Below, piece after piece: positions 1 to 6,711 of a DNA stretch of 9,261 nucleotides. Both the position numbers and the translations under genes were made by a program. Below the pieces are notes generated by a model. It saw only the letters and a program-made list of their open reading frames with translations. It was not told the DNA's origin and did no database searches. Location of the stretch: NCBI GenBank assembly GCA_002440125.1, contig DJRQ01000028.1, positions 9,356 to 18,616 on the forward strand, in the 5' to 3' direction. The stretch's first letter is position 1, and every line of letters begins with the position of its first letter. This DNA comes from Caryophanales bacterium UBA6356 (GTDB taxonomy: Bacteria > Bacillota_I > Bacilli_A > RFN20 > CAG-826).

Positions 1-936
1 GCCAACGTTGTCACTTTCCCCATTTCTTTCCGGAAGATCTTTTTGAAGCTCTTCCCAAATAGGAAGCTTTGCATCAATGGAAGCAAAGAAACGTTCCATA
101 TCCTCATTCAATGACCGCATCTCTTCTACTGCATTCATTGCATGATCGGATAAGACGATTTTCCCGATTGAGGTTGAAAAGATAAACCGAAGGAAACGAA
201 AACATTTTTTTCGGTAAGCGGCGTTTCCGAATTCCTTGTCCTCTAAAGGAAGTATCTCGTGCCCCGCCTTAAGAATCGCCCGATACGCTTCCACATTGGC
301 ATCAATGAGTTTATGGATGTATTCTTTGTCATTTTTTATCTTTTTAAGATTCCCGCCCGTCTTGTAGCAAGCAAACGTTAAAGGCAACATGAAAGCAGCA
401 TGGCAAAGGAGATAATCACCGATATTGGGCTCGTATTTCACTTTGTATTTGGTGTTGCTAAAAATTGCATCGATAAGCGCCTTGTTCCCATTCGGAAGAG
501 GCCCAATGGTGATTTTCCTAAAATGCATCGACACAACCCGACCTTTCTCTCGATATCCCACGCTACTAGCGAAAGCGAACATCACGTTTTTCGTAGGAAG
601 CCTCGCCGAAAGTTCCTTCGTTTTCACATTGTTTCCAACAAAGACGATATTCTTTGTCTTGTTTTCCTTTAGAACATCCAAGATGGAATCTATCTGGTTA
701 TAACGGACCACGACGAAAATAACATCGTAAATATCTTCTTTCCGAAGAGTCGTGATGACGGGTATTTTCGAAGCAGAAGTCCCGAAACGGAACTTATCTT
801 TGATTCGCAACCCATTTTGCCGTATTTCATCGGCCCATTCGCCTCTCGCTAAAAGAGTCACGTCTTTCTTGTTTTTAAAAAGATCCCTAGCAAGATTAGA
901 GCCCAGAACTCCAGCGCCAAAAATTAGAATATTCAT
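1..936 (-). CDS. Ketopantoate reductase-like NAD(P)-binding protein, 3' truncated by window edge
   Basis: An open frame of 312 codons runs leftward from an ATG at 936 to the window edge without a stop, so the C-terminus is missing. The N-terminus (MNILIFGAGVLGSNLARDLF) is a Rossmann dinucleotide fold with GxGxxG at G7, G9 and G12, followed by a basic residue after strand 2 (LLARG, R31) that would suit NADP. This layout, and the later Rossmann strand IFVVVRYNQ, fit the PanE/ApbA (ketopantoate reductase) superfamily. Known PanE enzymes carry a catalytic Lys in a KAxQ motif. Here the equivalent looks like R78 in VRYNQ, so true ketopantoate reductase activity is doubtful and the substrate is unknown. 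AGAGGG lies about 11 nt before the ATG. The gene starts 16 bp after the transglutaminase-like gene and is probably co-transcribed with it. Superfamily call is good; specific function is not assigned. Confidence 0.8.
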   Translation of the reverse strand, partial: MNILIFGAGVLGSNLARDLFKNKKDVTLLARGEWADEIRQNGLRIKDKFRFGTSASKIPVITTLRKEDIYDVIFVVVRYNQIDSILDVLKENKTKNIVFVGNNVKTKELSARLPTKNVMFAFASSVGYREKGRVVSMHFRKITIGPLPNGNKALIDAIFSNTKYKVKYEPNIGDYLLCHAAFMLPLTFACYKTGGNLKKIKNDKEYIHKLIDANVEAYRAILKAGHEILPLEDKEFGNAAYRKKCFRFLRFIFSTSIGKIVLSDHAMNAVEEMRSLNEDMERFFASIDAKLPIWEELQKDLPERNGESDNVG

Positions 937-952
937 AGCAAAAGCCCTCTTT

Positions 953-1663
953 TCATTTAAGATTTCGTATCCGTTTGACATTTCGATTCATAAACCTTCT
1001 TCCAACGAAACGGAAGGAAAGTTCTTTCAAAAATCCTATCTTTTGCCCATGCTCCAAAAGCAAGAGGTCTGGCAAATCGTAAACCCCTAAATCCCTAACG
1101 ATGCCTTCCTTTTGGATATAGGTGTCACAAAAACAAAATTCGATCGGAGGATGGAGGAAGTCCTTTGTAGCCACGCCATATCCCATAAAGGAACCATCCG
1201 GATGAGGAGCGAATTCCCTTTGAAGGGAAGAAAGGTATTTCCTATCGAGAATGAATCCTTCGAGGTTATACCACTTCCCATTCACAGAAGCTTCGACATA
1301 GCTATGGAATATCTCGCGAGGTGCAACCCGATAAACAAAGCCAGTCATCACTCCTTTTTGAAGCTTTTTATCGATCGTAAACCCATGCATACGACAAGGT
1401 ATCCCTGCGGCACGAAAAAGAGCCATAAGGAGAATCCCTTTGGTATTGCATTGGCCATAACCGTCTTTCAAGATGCGGCTCGCTTTCAAAGAGTCGCTTG
1501 CGTTATAGCCAAAAAGAATCTCATCTCTTACGAAATTGTAAATTGAAACCACTTTCTTATCTTCTTTTAAGTCACGCCACCCTCTTTTGGCAAAAAGCGT
1601 TTGGATGCCTTTCGAGCGATAATCCAATAACGACGTCTCCTTTAGAAGTTCATGTCGTTCCAT
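953..1663 (-). CDS. Transglutaminase-like cysteine protein
   Basis: This 236-aa protein has the core of the transglutaminase-like superfamily. The nucleophile region is GYGQCNTKGILLMALFRAAG with C72. The histidine region is IFHSYVEASVNGKWYNLEG with H120. The third catalytic position, usually Asp after the Trp of the last strand, appears to be E135 (WYNLE), with D140 nearby. No signal peptide or membrane segment is seen, so it is likely cytosolic. Such proteins may act as peptidases, amidases or cross-linkers; the substrate here is unknown. It is the first gene of a pair with the PanE-like gene. The ATG at 1663 has only a weak ribosome site. A TTG at 1627 (codon 13) sits 9 nt after a strong AAGGAG (1642-1637), so a 224-aa product is possible. 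I kept the ATG because the residues before LLDYRSKG look coding. Confidence 0.85.
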   Translation of the reverse strand: MERHELLKETSLLDYRSKGIQTLFAKRGWRDLKEDKKVVSIYNFVRDEILFGYNASDSLKASRILKDGYGQCNTKGILLMALFRAAGIPCRMHGFTIDKKLQKGVMTGFVYRVAPREIFHSYVEASVNGKWYNLEGFILDRKYLSSLQREFAPHPDGSFMGYGVATKDFLHPPIEFCFCDTYIQKEGIVRDLGVYDLPDLLLLEHGQKIGFLKELSFRFVGRRFMNRNVKRIRNLK

Positions 1664-1780
1664 TTTTAGATCTTTTCTTCCTTTTCGAAAACCATAAAAT
1701 CCATCTTTAAGAAGTCGGTGACGTGATGCATTCTTTTTTAGATACCTTCATTCATTGCATTTAAAGGCCTTTCCAACGAG

Positions 1781-1789
1781 AGTATAACA
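1781..1789 (-). promoter_or_regulatory. Extended -10 promoter for the transglutaminase/PanE-like operon
   Basis: Read on the minus strand, TGT precedes TATACT (1786-1781), giving an extended -10 (TGnTATACT). No good -35 lies 17 bp upstream, which is common for extended -10 promoters. The -35 zone is instead next to the palindrome at 1803-1820. Transcription would start near 1774 and leave a leader of about 110 nt. Predicted from sequence only. Confidence 0.4.
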
Positions 1790-1802
1790 TAAATAAAACC
1801 AT

Positions 1803-1820
1803 AGTTAGAATATGCTAACT
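1803..1820. repeat. Palindrome AGTTAG-N6-CTAACT, operator-like
   Basis: Two perfect 6-bp arms (1803-1808 and 1815-1820) are separated by AATATG. The palindrome lies just upstream of the minus-strand -10 candidate and in the divergent region shared with the GH94 gene. Its size and position suit a dimeric repressor or activator. No regulator gene for it is visible here. Confidence 0.4.
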
Positions 1821-1949
1821 CATTCAAATAATCCACTGCACAAAACACGAATGAAACACCCTTTTCGATGGCATCAAAAAGATTATTCACATATCAAGAA
1901 AAGCAAAGATACTATGTGTTATTTTATCCTTAACATATGGATATTTTAC

Positions 1950-2015
1950 TTATCAAAAGAGAACCTTTGGCATCGCTATGGTTTTTCTATAACATTAGTT
2001 TGATAAACCTTGATA
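1950..2015. repeat. TTGATA repeats bracketing the GH94 promoter
   Basis: TTATCAAA at 1950-1957 is the exact reverse complement of TTTGATAA at 1999-2006. A further TTGATA lies at 2010-2015, ten bases (one helical turn) after the TTGATA at 2000-2005. The elements bracket the -35/-10 and cover the expected start site, which suits repression, possibly by looping. A chance origin is not excluded because the DNA is AT-rich. Confidence 0.35.
1967..1995 (+). promoter_or_regulatory. Sigma-A type promoter for the GH94 gene
   Basis: The -35 is TTGGCA (1967-1972, 5 of 6 consensus matches) and the -10 is TAACAT (1990-1995, 4 of 6) with a 17-bp spacer. A TATAAC sits two bases upstream as an alternative -10 with a 15-bp spacer. 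The start site would be near 2002, giving a short leader of about 25 nt. The promoter lies between inverted TTATCAAA and TTTGATAA elements. Confidence 0.5.
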
Positions 2016-2019
2016 GGAG
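2015..2019 (+). promoter_or_regulatory. Ribosome binding site of the GH94 gene
   Basis: A perfect AGGAG sits 6 nt before the ATG at 2026. It fixes that ATG as the start in preference to the next Met codon (residue 3). Confidence 0.85.
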
Positions 2020-2025
2020 CAAAAA

Positions 2026-4395
2026 ATGAAAATGCCACGCGACAAAAAAGAGTCGTTTTATTCCTTCGATGATAAAAACAAAGAAGTCGTTTTTCATCGT
2101 CATGACATGCCTTCTCCGTGGATGAACTATCTCACCAACGAGACTTTTTATACGATGATCTCTCAAGCGGGTGGGAACCTGAGTTGGTATAAATCACCTG
2201 AGATTTGGCGTATTGGTCGTTATGGCTTCTTCCTTACTCCTACCGATGCCCAAGGTCTATTCATCTATATCAAAGACAAAAAAACTGGCAAAGTATGGAA
2301 CCCCTCTGTTCTCCCGACCAATACCCCTTTGGATTTCTTTGAGTCGCGCCATGGAAGGGGCTATAGCAAATTTCTCGCCAAAAAAGATGGCGTGACCATA
2401 TCCTTAGTTGCCTTCGTCGGAAAGGAAAACGCCCTTATCTACCGTCTAAAGATTTCCAGCGATCATCCCGCCGACTTAGAAATCTATATCGCCAAAGAAA
2501 TGGGGAACATGGAATACCTCCGCGAAATGCAATGGCAATGCTACACCAAACAAAGCAATAACATCTTCTATAGCAAAGAAGCCGATGCACTCGTTTACGA
2601 CTACTTTATCGATGCCCAAGCACGCCCCCTAGAGACCCCCTACGTCTTTTTCACCTCGACTCTCCAAAGCAAATCTTATACCGGCATAAGGAAGGACTTC
2701 TTGGGCCCTTATCGCGATCTGTCGAATCCAGAAGCCATCGAAAAGGGGAAGTGCCCCAATACGGAACTTTTAGGAGGAGAGGGAATATTCGCTTTTTCGT
2801 ACGCCTTAAAACTAGAAAAAGACGAAGAAAAGGATATCGCTTTTGTCTTAGGAACGATGGGTAAGAAAGAAGACATACCAAGCACCATACGTAGATTTAA
2901 AAGCCTTGGCTATTTAGATGAGCTTTATGATGGACTCCTTCAAAAATGGCAAGAGGTCGATGGCGCTTTCCACGTTACGACCAATGACAAAGAATTCGAT
3001 AGAATGGCGAACATCTGGACGCCTTACCAAGCCTATATCAACTTCCTTGTATGCCGCGAAATATCCTTTTACGCAACAGGGACCGTCCGTGGTTTTGGGG
3101 TGCGCGATTCTTCCCAAGACGCCATTTCCCAAGTCTTATACCGCGGAGAACAGGTCAAAGAACGGATAAAGGAAATCATGAGCGAGCAATTTCAGTGTGG
3201 CAAAACGACGCACCGCTTCTACCACATCGAGAAAAAGCATTCCGACATCAGCGATCGAAGCGACGACCACCTTTGGATGATCTATACCGTCGATGAATAC
3301 CTTAAAGAAACAGGAGACGATAGCTTCTTGCAAGAGAAAATCCCCTATTATGACGGAGGCGAAGGGACGGTTTTGGAACATCTTGAAGCCTCTATCCGCT
3401 TCACTTATGAGCATATGGGAAAAGACGATATCCCTTTGATGCTGGGAAGCGATTGGAACGATTGCCTTAACACCGTCTGCCGAAAAGGAAAAGGCGAATC
3501 GGTTATGGCGGCAGAACAATTCATTTTGGCCTTAAGAATCATGTCAAAAATCGAAAAAAGATTGGGAAATCCTACTTCTTTTTACGATGAGGCCATGAAA
3601 AAACAAATCGATGTCCTTAACGAAACCATGTTCGAAAAGGACCACTATATCCGCGCCACCACAGACTCTGGAGTTCGCATTGGCGGAGCAAAAGAGCCTT
3701 GCGCCAGGGTCTGGATCAACTCCAATGCTTGGGCCGTGCTTTCGGGCACTGCCGATAAAAGTCGCGCCAATCTCGTGATGGACACCGTCATGAAGAATTG
3801 TGATACCTCTTTCGGCCTTGCCATTCAAAACCCACCCTTAAGGCCGAATTATCCAACCCCAGAAGAAGAAATATCCTGGGCCACTCCGGGAATTGGCGAA
3901 AACGGAGGCATCTTCTGCCATGCCAATACCTGGTCCATCATAGCTTTGTGCATGCTGAATCGCGCCGATGAAGCCTATCACGTCTATAGTGAGCTTCTTC
4001 CAGACCACATTATCTCCCAAGTTGGAGTGGACGCTTATATTGCCGAACCTTACATCTATTCTTCCAATGTCCGCGCCCCTTATGTTCTTCGCGGTGGCGA
4101 AGCAACCGTCAGTTGGCTTACAGGAACCGCCACATGGATGGACATCGCGCTTAAGGAATATTTCTTCGGCATCCGTCCGACGGAAAATGGTCTCTTTATC
4201 GATCCGACTCTTCCAAGTCATATCAAAGAAGCGAAAATCATCCGCAAATATCGCAATTGCGTCTATGAAATCGAAGTGCTCTTTAAAGGCAAAAAAACGA
4301 AACCTTGCGGACTCTATATAGATGGCAAGAAAATCGAAGGGAACATCGTTTCCCCTCAAGGGGAAAAGGTTTGCGTCCAATGCGTCGTTTCCTAA
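2026..4395 (+). CDS. GH94 family disaccharide phosphorylase (cellobiose/chitobiose phosphorylase-like)
   Basis: This 789-aa protein is full length for glycoside hydrolase family 94, whose inverting phosphorylases convert a beta-linked disaccharide plus phosphate to alpha-sugar 1-phosphate and a free sugar. The N-terminal part is the beta-sandwich. The (alpha/alpha)6 catalytic domain follows with GFGVRDSSQD (356-365, sugar binding by R360/D361), SDDHLW (412-417), GSDWNDCLN (474-482, containing the DWND aspartates D476 and D479 of the general-acid region), GENGGIFCHANTW (624-636, phosphate-site His) and WLTGTATW near 700. The C-terminus ends in GLFIDPTLPS and a small beta domain. DWNDCLN is the cellobiose phosphorylase type of motif, but chitobiose, laminaribiose and cellobionate enzymes are close relatives, so the substrate is unresolved. 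There is no signal peptide, so it acts in the cytosol on imported sugar. No transporter or regulator lies beside it. All expected motifs are present and it should be active. Confidence 0.95.
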   Translation: MKMPRDKKESFYSFDDKNKEVVFHRHDMPSPWMNYLTNETFYTMISQAGGNLSWYKSPEIWRIGRYGFFLTPTDAQGLFIYIKDKKTGKVWNPSVLPTNTPLDFFESRHGRGYSKFLAKKDGVTISLVAFVGKENALIYRLKISSDHPADLEIYIAKEMGNMEYLREMQWQCYTKQSNNIFYSKEADALVYDYFIDAQARPLETPYVFFTSTLQSKSYTGIRKDFLGPYRDLSNPEAIEKGKCPNTELLGGEGIFAFSYALKLEKDEEKDIAFVLGTMGKKEDIPSTIRRFKSLGYLDELYDGLLQKWQEVDGAFHVTTNDKEFDRMANIWTPYQAYINFLVCREISFYATGTVRGFGVRDSSQDAISQVLYRGEQVKERIKEIMSEQFQCGKTTHRFYHIEKKHSDISDRSDDHLWMIYTVDEYLKETGDDSFLQEKIPYYDGGEGTVLEHLEASIRFTYEHMGKDDIPLMLGSDWNDCLNTVCRKGKGESVMAAEQFILALRIMSKIEKRLGNPTSFYDEAMKKQIDVLNETMFEKDHYIRATTDSGVRIGGAKEPCARVWINSNAWAVLSGTADKSRANLVMDTVMKNCDTSFGLAIQNPPLRPNYPTPEEEISWATPGIGENGGIFCHANTWSIIALCMLNRADEAYHVYSELLPDHIISQVGVDAYIAEPYIYSSNVRAPYVLRGGEATVSWLTGTATWMDIALKEYFFGIRPTENGLFIDPTLPSHIKEAKIIRKYRNCVYEIEVLFKGKKTKPCGLYIDGKKIEGNIVSPQGEKVCVQCVVS

Positions 4396-4406
4396 GTGCT
4401 CTCTAA

Positions 4407-4458
4407 AAAGCAAAGAAGACGTCTTTCCGAGTTTGGCGTAAGAAACGTCTTCTTTATT
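4407..4458. terminator. Bidirectional hairpin terminator between convergent genes
   Basis: Perfect 11-bp arms AAAGAAGACGT (4412-4422) and ACGTCTTCTTT (4445-4455) enclose a 22-nt loop. On the plus strand the stem ends in CTTCTTTATTT, 17 bp after the GH94 stop. On the minus strand it ends in TTTGCTTTTT, so it could also stop transcription of the phosphoesterase. The long loop makes it less than ideal. A smaller hairpin, TGAAGC-GAT-GCTTCA, lies at 4521-4535 closer to the phosphoesterase but has no U-tract. Confidence 0.6.
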
Positions 4459-4578
4459 TGAAAAGCATTGACGCCGTCACGTTCCGAAAGAGAATCCTAG
4501 ATCTTCTTAAATGAAGCGCATGAAGCGATGCTTCAAAATTGCAAAAAACGTAAAATCACCTTTATTTGGATAGATCAA

Positions 4579-5571
4579 TTACAAAATATCGATATCCTTT
4601 TCATTTTCTCCAGCACCAACGCGGAAGAGTTTTGCATGATTTTTCGTCAAAACGAGGATATCGAAATCGCATTCCTCATGTTTATCGAAATCGTCCACGC
4701 TTGCGCCTAAGGGAAGATCTTCCTTATCCACTCCACCATATCCTTGACGAGAAGCGATAAGATACCCATCGCGTCGCGATTCGCTATTGAAATGAGAATC
4801 GCCGGAAAGATGAAAAACAAGCTGGGACGAAACATTCCTAAAATCCCACAAAAGACCATCAAATTCGCCCTTCTCTCTAGAGGCGAAATCTTTTTCGATT
4901 CGCCGAAGGGCTTGCATTCTTTCATTTAAAACCTCGGGATAGCGATTCCAAGCGCCACATTCATTAAGGCAATAATGGCTAATGATGACGATTTTCTTTT
5001 CGCTGGCATTCATAAGCTCATTCACGACAAACCGAAGTTGTTCCTTCGAAACGTTGAAACCCCGGACGTTCTCTGAAGTGTTGAGGAAAAGGAATTTCGT
5101 ATCGCTTTTCGTATCGATATAGTAGCCATAGCCGCCTTCGTTCTCATCGCTTAAAACGATCCTTCCTTTTTCGGGGTCCACTTTCGAAAGGAAGTAGCAA
5201 TTTAGATAAGGACTCAGCCCTTCCTTTCCTAGAAGATTCGGTTTGTTGTCGTGATTCCCCTTGCAAAAGAAATAAGGCATATCCCCATAGTCCGTAGCTT
5301 CTTTTGTAAGAGAAATAACGCGCTTGGCTTCTTTCTCATCTTCCCCCACATCAAGCCCGATATCTCCACCATTCGCGACGAAATCGATTTTGCTTCCTGG
5401 CAAAAGGCGCTTAAGAGCCCTAAGTTGCTCGATATGATAGGCATTAAGACCGCCGATATGGACATCGGTAATGAAAAGGAGACGAAAGGATTCCTTTTCA
5501 TTACCCTTTATAAAATCATCAATGCGTTTATTAACCCTTTCCCATGATTGTTTGATGTTATCAAGAAGCAT
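4579..5571 (-). CDS. Calcineurin-like metallophosphoesterase
   Basis: From the ATG at 5571 this is a 330-aa protein with the metallophosphoesterase metal motifs in order: DVH (D36, H38), GGD (D70), GNHDN (N106, H107), SHY (H199) and a final GDSH (D258, H260). The usual last motif is GHxH, so one metal-ligand His is replaced by Asp. It could still bind a two-metal centre through the carboxylate. The fold predicts a metal-dependent phosphomonoesterase or phosphodiesterase; the substrate is unknown. No signal peptide or membrane segment is seen, so it is probably cytosolic. I preferred this ATG over an upstream in-frame TTG (5589) because AGAGGG (5585-5580) lies 8 nt before the ATG. The gene is a single unit, with a strong terminator upstream and a convergent GH94 gene downstream. 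Confidence 0.85.
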   Translation of the reverse strand: MLLDNIKQSWERVNKRIDDFIKGNEKESFRLLFITDVHIGGLNAYHIEQLRALKRLLPGSKIDFVANGGDIGLDVGEDEKEAKRVISLTKEATDYGDMPYFFCKGNHDNKPNLLGKEGLSPYLNCYFLSKVDPEKGRIVLSDENEGGYGYYIDTKSDTKFLFLNTSENVRGFNVSKEQLRFVVNELMNASEKKIVIISHYCLNECGAWNRYPEVLNERMQALRRIEKDFASREKGEFDGLLWDFRNVSSQLVFHLSGDSHFNSESRRDGYLIASRQGYGGVDKEDLPLGASVDDFDKHEECDFDILVLTKNHAKLFRVGAGENEKDIDIL

Positions 5572-5579
5572 AAAGACTA

Positions 5580-5585
5580 CCCTCT
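5580..5585 (-). promoter_or_regulatory. Ribosome binding site that sets the phosphoesterase start
   Basis: AGAGGG on the minus strand is 8 nt before the ATG at 5571. It lies inside the alternative frame opened by the TTG at 5589, so it argues for the ATG. Confidence 0.65.
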
Positions 5586-5601
5586 TCAAAAGCTATCCGA
5601 A

Positions 5602-5636
5602 AGACAAAATATTGTATCTTCTTTCTTTTGTCTCAA
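5602..5636 (-). promoter_or_regulatory. Candidate promoter and inverted repeat upstream of the phosphoesterase
   Basis: On the minus strand TTGAGA (5636-5631, 5 of 6 to -35) is followed by TACAAT (5616-5611, 5 of 6 to -10), but the spacer is only 14 bp. AATATT 17 bp downstream is a weaker -10. Perfect 8-bp arms AGACAAAA (5602-5609) and TTTTGTCT (5626-5633) overlap these boxes, so this may be a promoter under a symmetric operator. Element choice is uncertain. Confidence 0.3.
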
Positions 5637-5770
5637 ACAAGCAAACACTAATTCTCAATCCGTAGATTCTTTCCAAAATACAAGCTAAACCTGAAACAGA
5701 ACCGATTGAAATAAGGCAAAAAGAACGTGCTCTATATCCTTTCCATAAACATTGTTTGCAAATACGAAGC

Positions 5771-5812
5771 AAAAAATGCCTCTTCTCTTTTGCTTAGAGA
5801 GAAGAGACATTT
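5771..5812 (-). terminator. Strong intrinsic terminator of lipoprotein gene 1
   Basis: On the minus strand a 15-bp stem (one G-U pair) closes a 9-nt loop: arms at 5812-5798 and 5788-5774, built around CTCTTCTCT/AGAGAAGAG. It runs directly into TTTTTT (5776-5771). It begins about 40 nt after the stop of the lipoprotein gene and separates it from the phosphoesterase unit. On the plus strand no U-tract follows. Confidence 0.9.
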
Positions 5813-5852
5813 ACCACAATAAATATGTTTTTTGGAAATTCGCTGGTCTTCT

Positions 5853-6521
5853 TTAGAGGTTTGGGAAGAAGACCGTGTAGTCAAGATCGTATTGCTCCGA
5901 AAACGATTTATAGCAGTTCATCGCAATTTCGAGATTCGTTTCGGCGAAGCCTCTTCCGGTTTCCTTGGAGATAACGCCTTCAATGGCTTCCTCTTCTGAG
6001 ATCGAGTAGGCTTTTGAACCAATCGTATAAGCATCCTCCATAAAAGCTTCAAGCACATAGCAAGTTTGGTTGTTGTCTTTGCAATATGCGAACATCATGA
6101 CACTCCCTTCGTTGAAACGAACGGTAAGAGAATAACTATCTGAATAACCTTCGATCTCCATCAAAACAGCAACATTAAAAAACGTCCCTTCCAACCGCGA
6201 ATCCGAAGGCAACGCCATGGCAACGGCCACATTAAAAGTGTAGCTATCTCCTCTAAGCTCTCGATTGGAAATAATCGCAAGCCTATATTTTTCGGAGTAT
6301 GCCGAAAGATTCTTGATGGCTCTAGTCGTTTCCTGGATGACATCCGTTGTGGTCTTTTCCGTTTTAAGCGAAGTGCTTGAAGTTCCAAGGGATGAGCTTT
6401 GGGTGTTACCGGAAGTATCCCAAGATAAATCGGTCCTTTTTGATGACCCCTCCTTCGATCCGCAAGAAGCGAGAAGGAACGCTCCAAGGCAAAACAAGAC
6501 ACGGCAAATTTGTTTTTTCAT
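5853..6521 (-). CDS. Putative lipoprotein 1 (hypothetical)
   Basis: The 222-aa product starts with a short lipoprotein signal: Lys-rich n-region, hydrophobic stretch and lipobox LASC with the acylated C20, followed by GSKEG. It should be anchored on the outer face of the cytoplasmic membrane. Residues 21-58 are a Ser/Thr-rich linker and the rest is a small soluble domain rich in beta-type sequence. I recognise no known family. The C-terminus (CYKSFSEQYDLDYTVFFPNL) matches in pattern that of the upstream lipoprotein (SVKTFFDENNLDFSTLYPNY), and both have C20 followed by GSK, so the two are diverged paralogues. An AAGGAG (6536-6531) lies 9 nt before the ATG. The gene ends at a strong terminator and has a structured upstream region with a palindrome shared with the paralogue. 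Function unknown. Confidence 0.85.
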   Translation of the reverse strand: MKKQICRVLFCLGAFLLASCGSKEGSSKRTDLSWDTSGNTQSSSLGTSSTSLKTEKTTTDVIQETTRAIKNLSAYSEKYRLAIISNRELRGDSYTFNVAVAMALPSDSRLEGTFFNVAVLMEIEGYSDSYSLTVRFNEGSVMMFAYCKDNNQTCYVLEAFMEDAYTIGSKAYSISEEEAIEGVISKETGRGFAETNLEIAMNCYKSFSEQYDLDYTVFFPNL

Positions 6522-6530
6522 ATGCTTTTT

Positions 6531-6536
6531 CTCCTT
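6531..6536 (-). promoter_or_regulatory. Ribosome binding site of lipoprotein gene 1
   Basis: AAGGAG on the minus strand, 9 nt before the ATG at 6521, supports that start. No convincing sigma-A promoter could be fixed upstream. GATAAT at 6542-6537 is too close to the ribosome site to serve as the -10. Confidence 0.75.
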
Positions 6537-6574
6537 ATTATCAAAGCACCTTTAACCTATCCCCCTAATAAGCG

Positions 6575-6631
6575 GGTTGCTTTTAACAATGCCTTTGGGG
6601 CTTAAACAAATAAAGCAACCAATTTGTTTAA
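6575..6631 (-). promoter_or_regulatory. Palindrome and possible H-type pseudoknot upstream of lipoprotein gene 1
   Basis: A perfect 10-bp inverted repeat, TTAAACAAAT (6602-6611) and ATTTGTTTAA (6622-6631), has a 10-nt loop. Nine loop bases (6612-6620, GGTTGCTTT on the minus strand) are exactly complementary to AAAGCAACC at 6583-6575. In a minus-strand transcript this allows stem 1 (10 bp) and stem 2 (9 bp) with loops of 1, 0 and 18 nt, the topology of an H-type pseudoknot. It would lie 54-110 nt before the start codon. It may be a leader RNA element, or the palindrome may simply be a protein site. It matches no riboswitch class I know. Confidence 0.4.
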
Positions 6632-6691
6632 AAACATCCCAGTTGCCTTCGGCGATTGTTGTTTCCATTAAAAAACAAAAAAAGATTGCAA

Positions 6692-6711
6692 AACCCAAAC
6701 ATTCTTGGGTT
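6692..6711 (-). repeat. Hairpin AACCCAA-N6-TTGGGTT followed by T-rich DNA
   Basis: Perfect 7-bp arms (6692-6698 and 6705-6711) enclose 6 nt. On the minus strand two T-runs follow, but only after a gap of about 9 nt, so it is not a clean terminator. It could be an attenuator-like element in a long leader of lipoprotein gene 1, or a remnant terminator. Confidence 0.25.

Larger units (their letters stand above)
1664..2025. other. Divergent intergenic control region
   Basis: These 362 bases separate the minus-strand transglutaminase operon from the plus-strand GH94 gene. They hold the 1803-1820 palindrome, candidate promoters in both directions and the TTGATA repeats near 1950-2015. I saw no tRNA, known riboswitch or convincing gene. 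An open frame at 1812-2003 has no ribosome site and overlaps the promoter elements, so I do not call it. Confidence 0.6.

Noticed and set aside
1812..2003. 63-codon plus-strand ORF before the GH94 gene
   Set aside because: It has no ribosome site, overlaps the promoter and repeat elements, and its composition is that of AT-rich intergenic DNA.
3838..4413. 191-codon minus-strand open frame inside the GH94 gene
   Set aside because: It is antisense to a region where the GH94 motifs are clearly coding, and its product shows no domain; it is a shadow frame of the real gene.
5572..5589. TTG start for the phosphoesterase at 5589
   Set aside because: The AGAGGG ribosome site is inside this extension and correctly spaced for the ATG at 5571.
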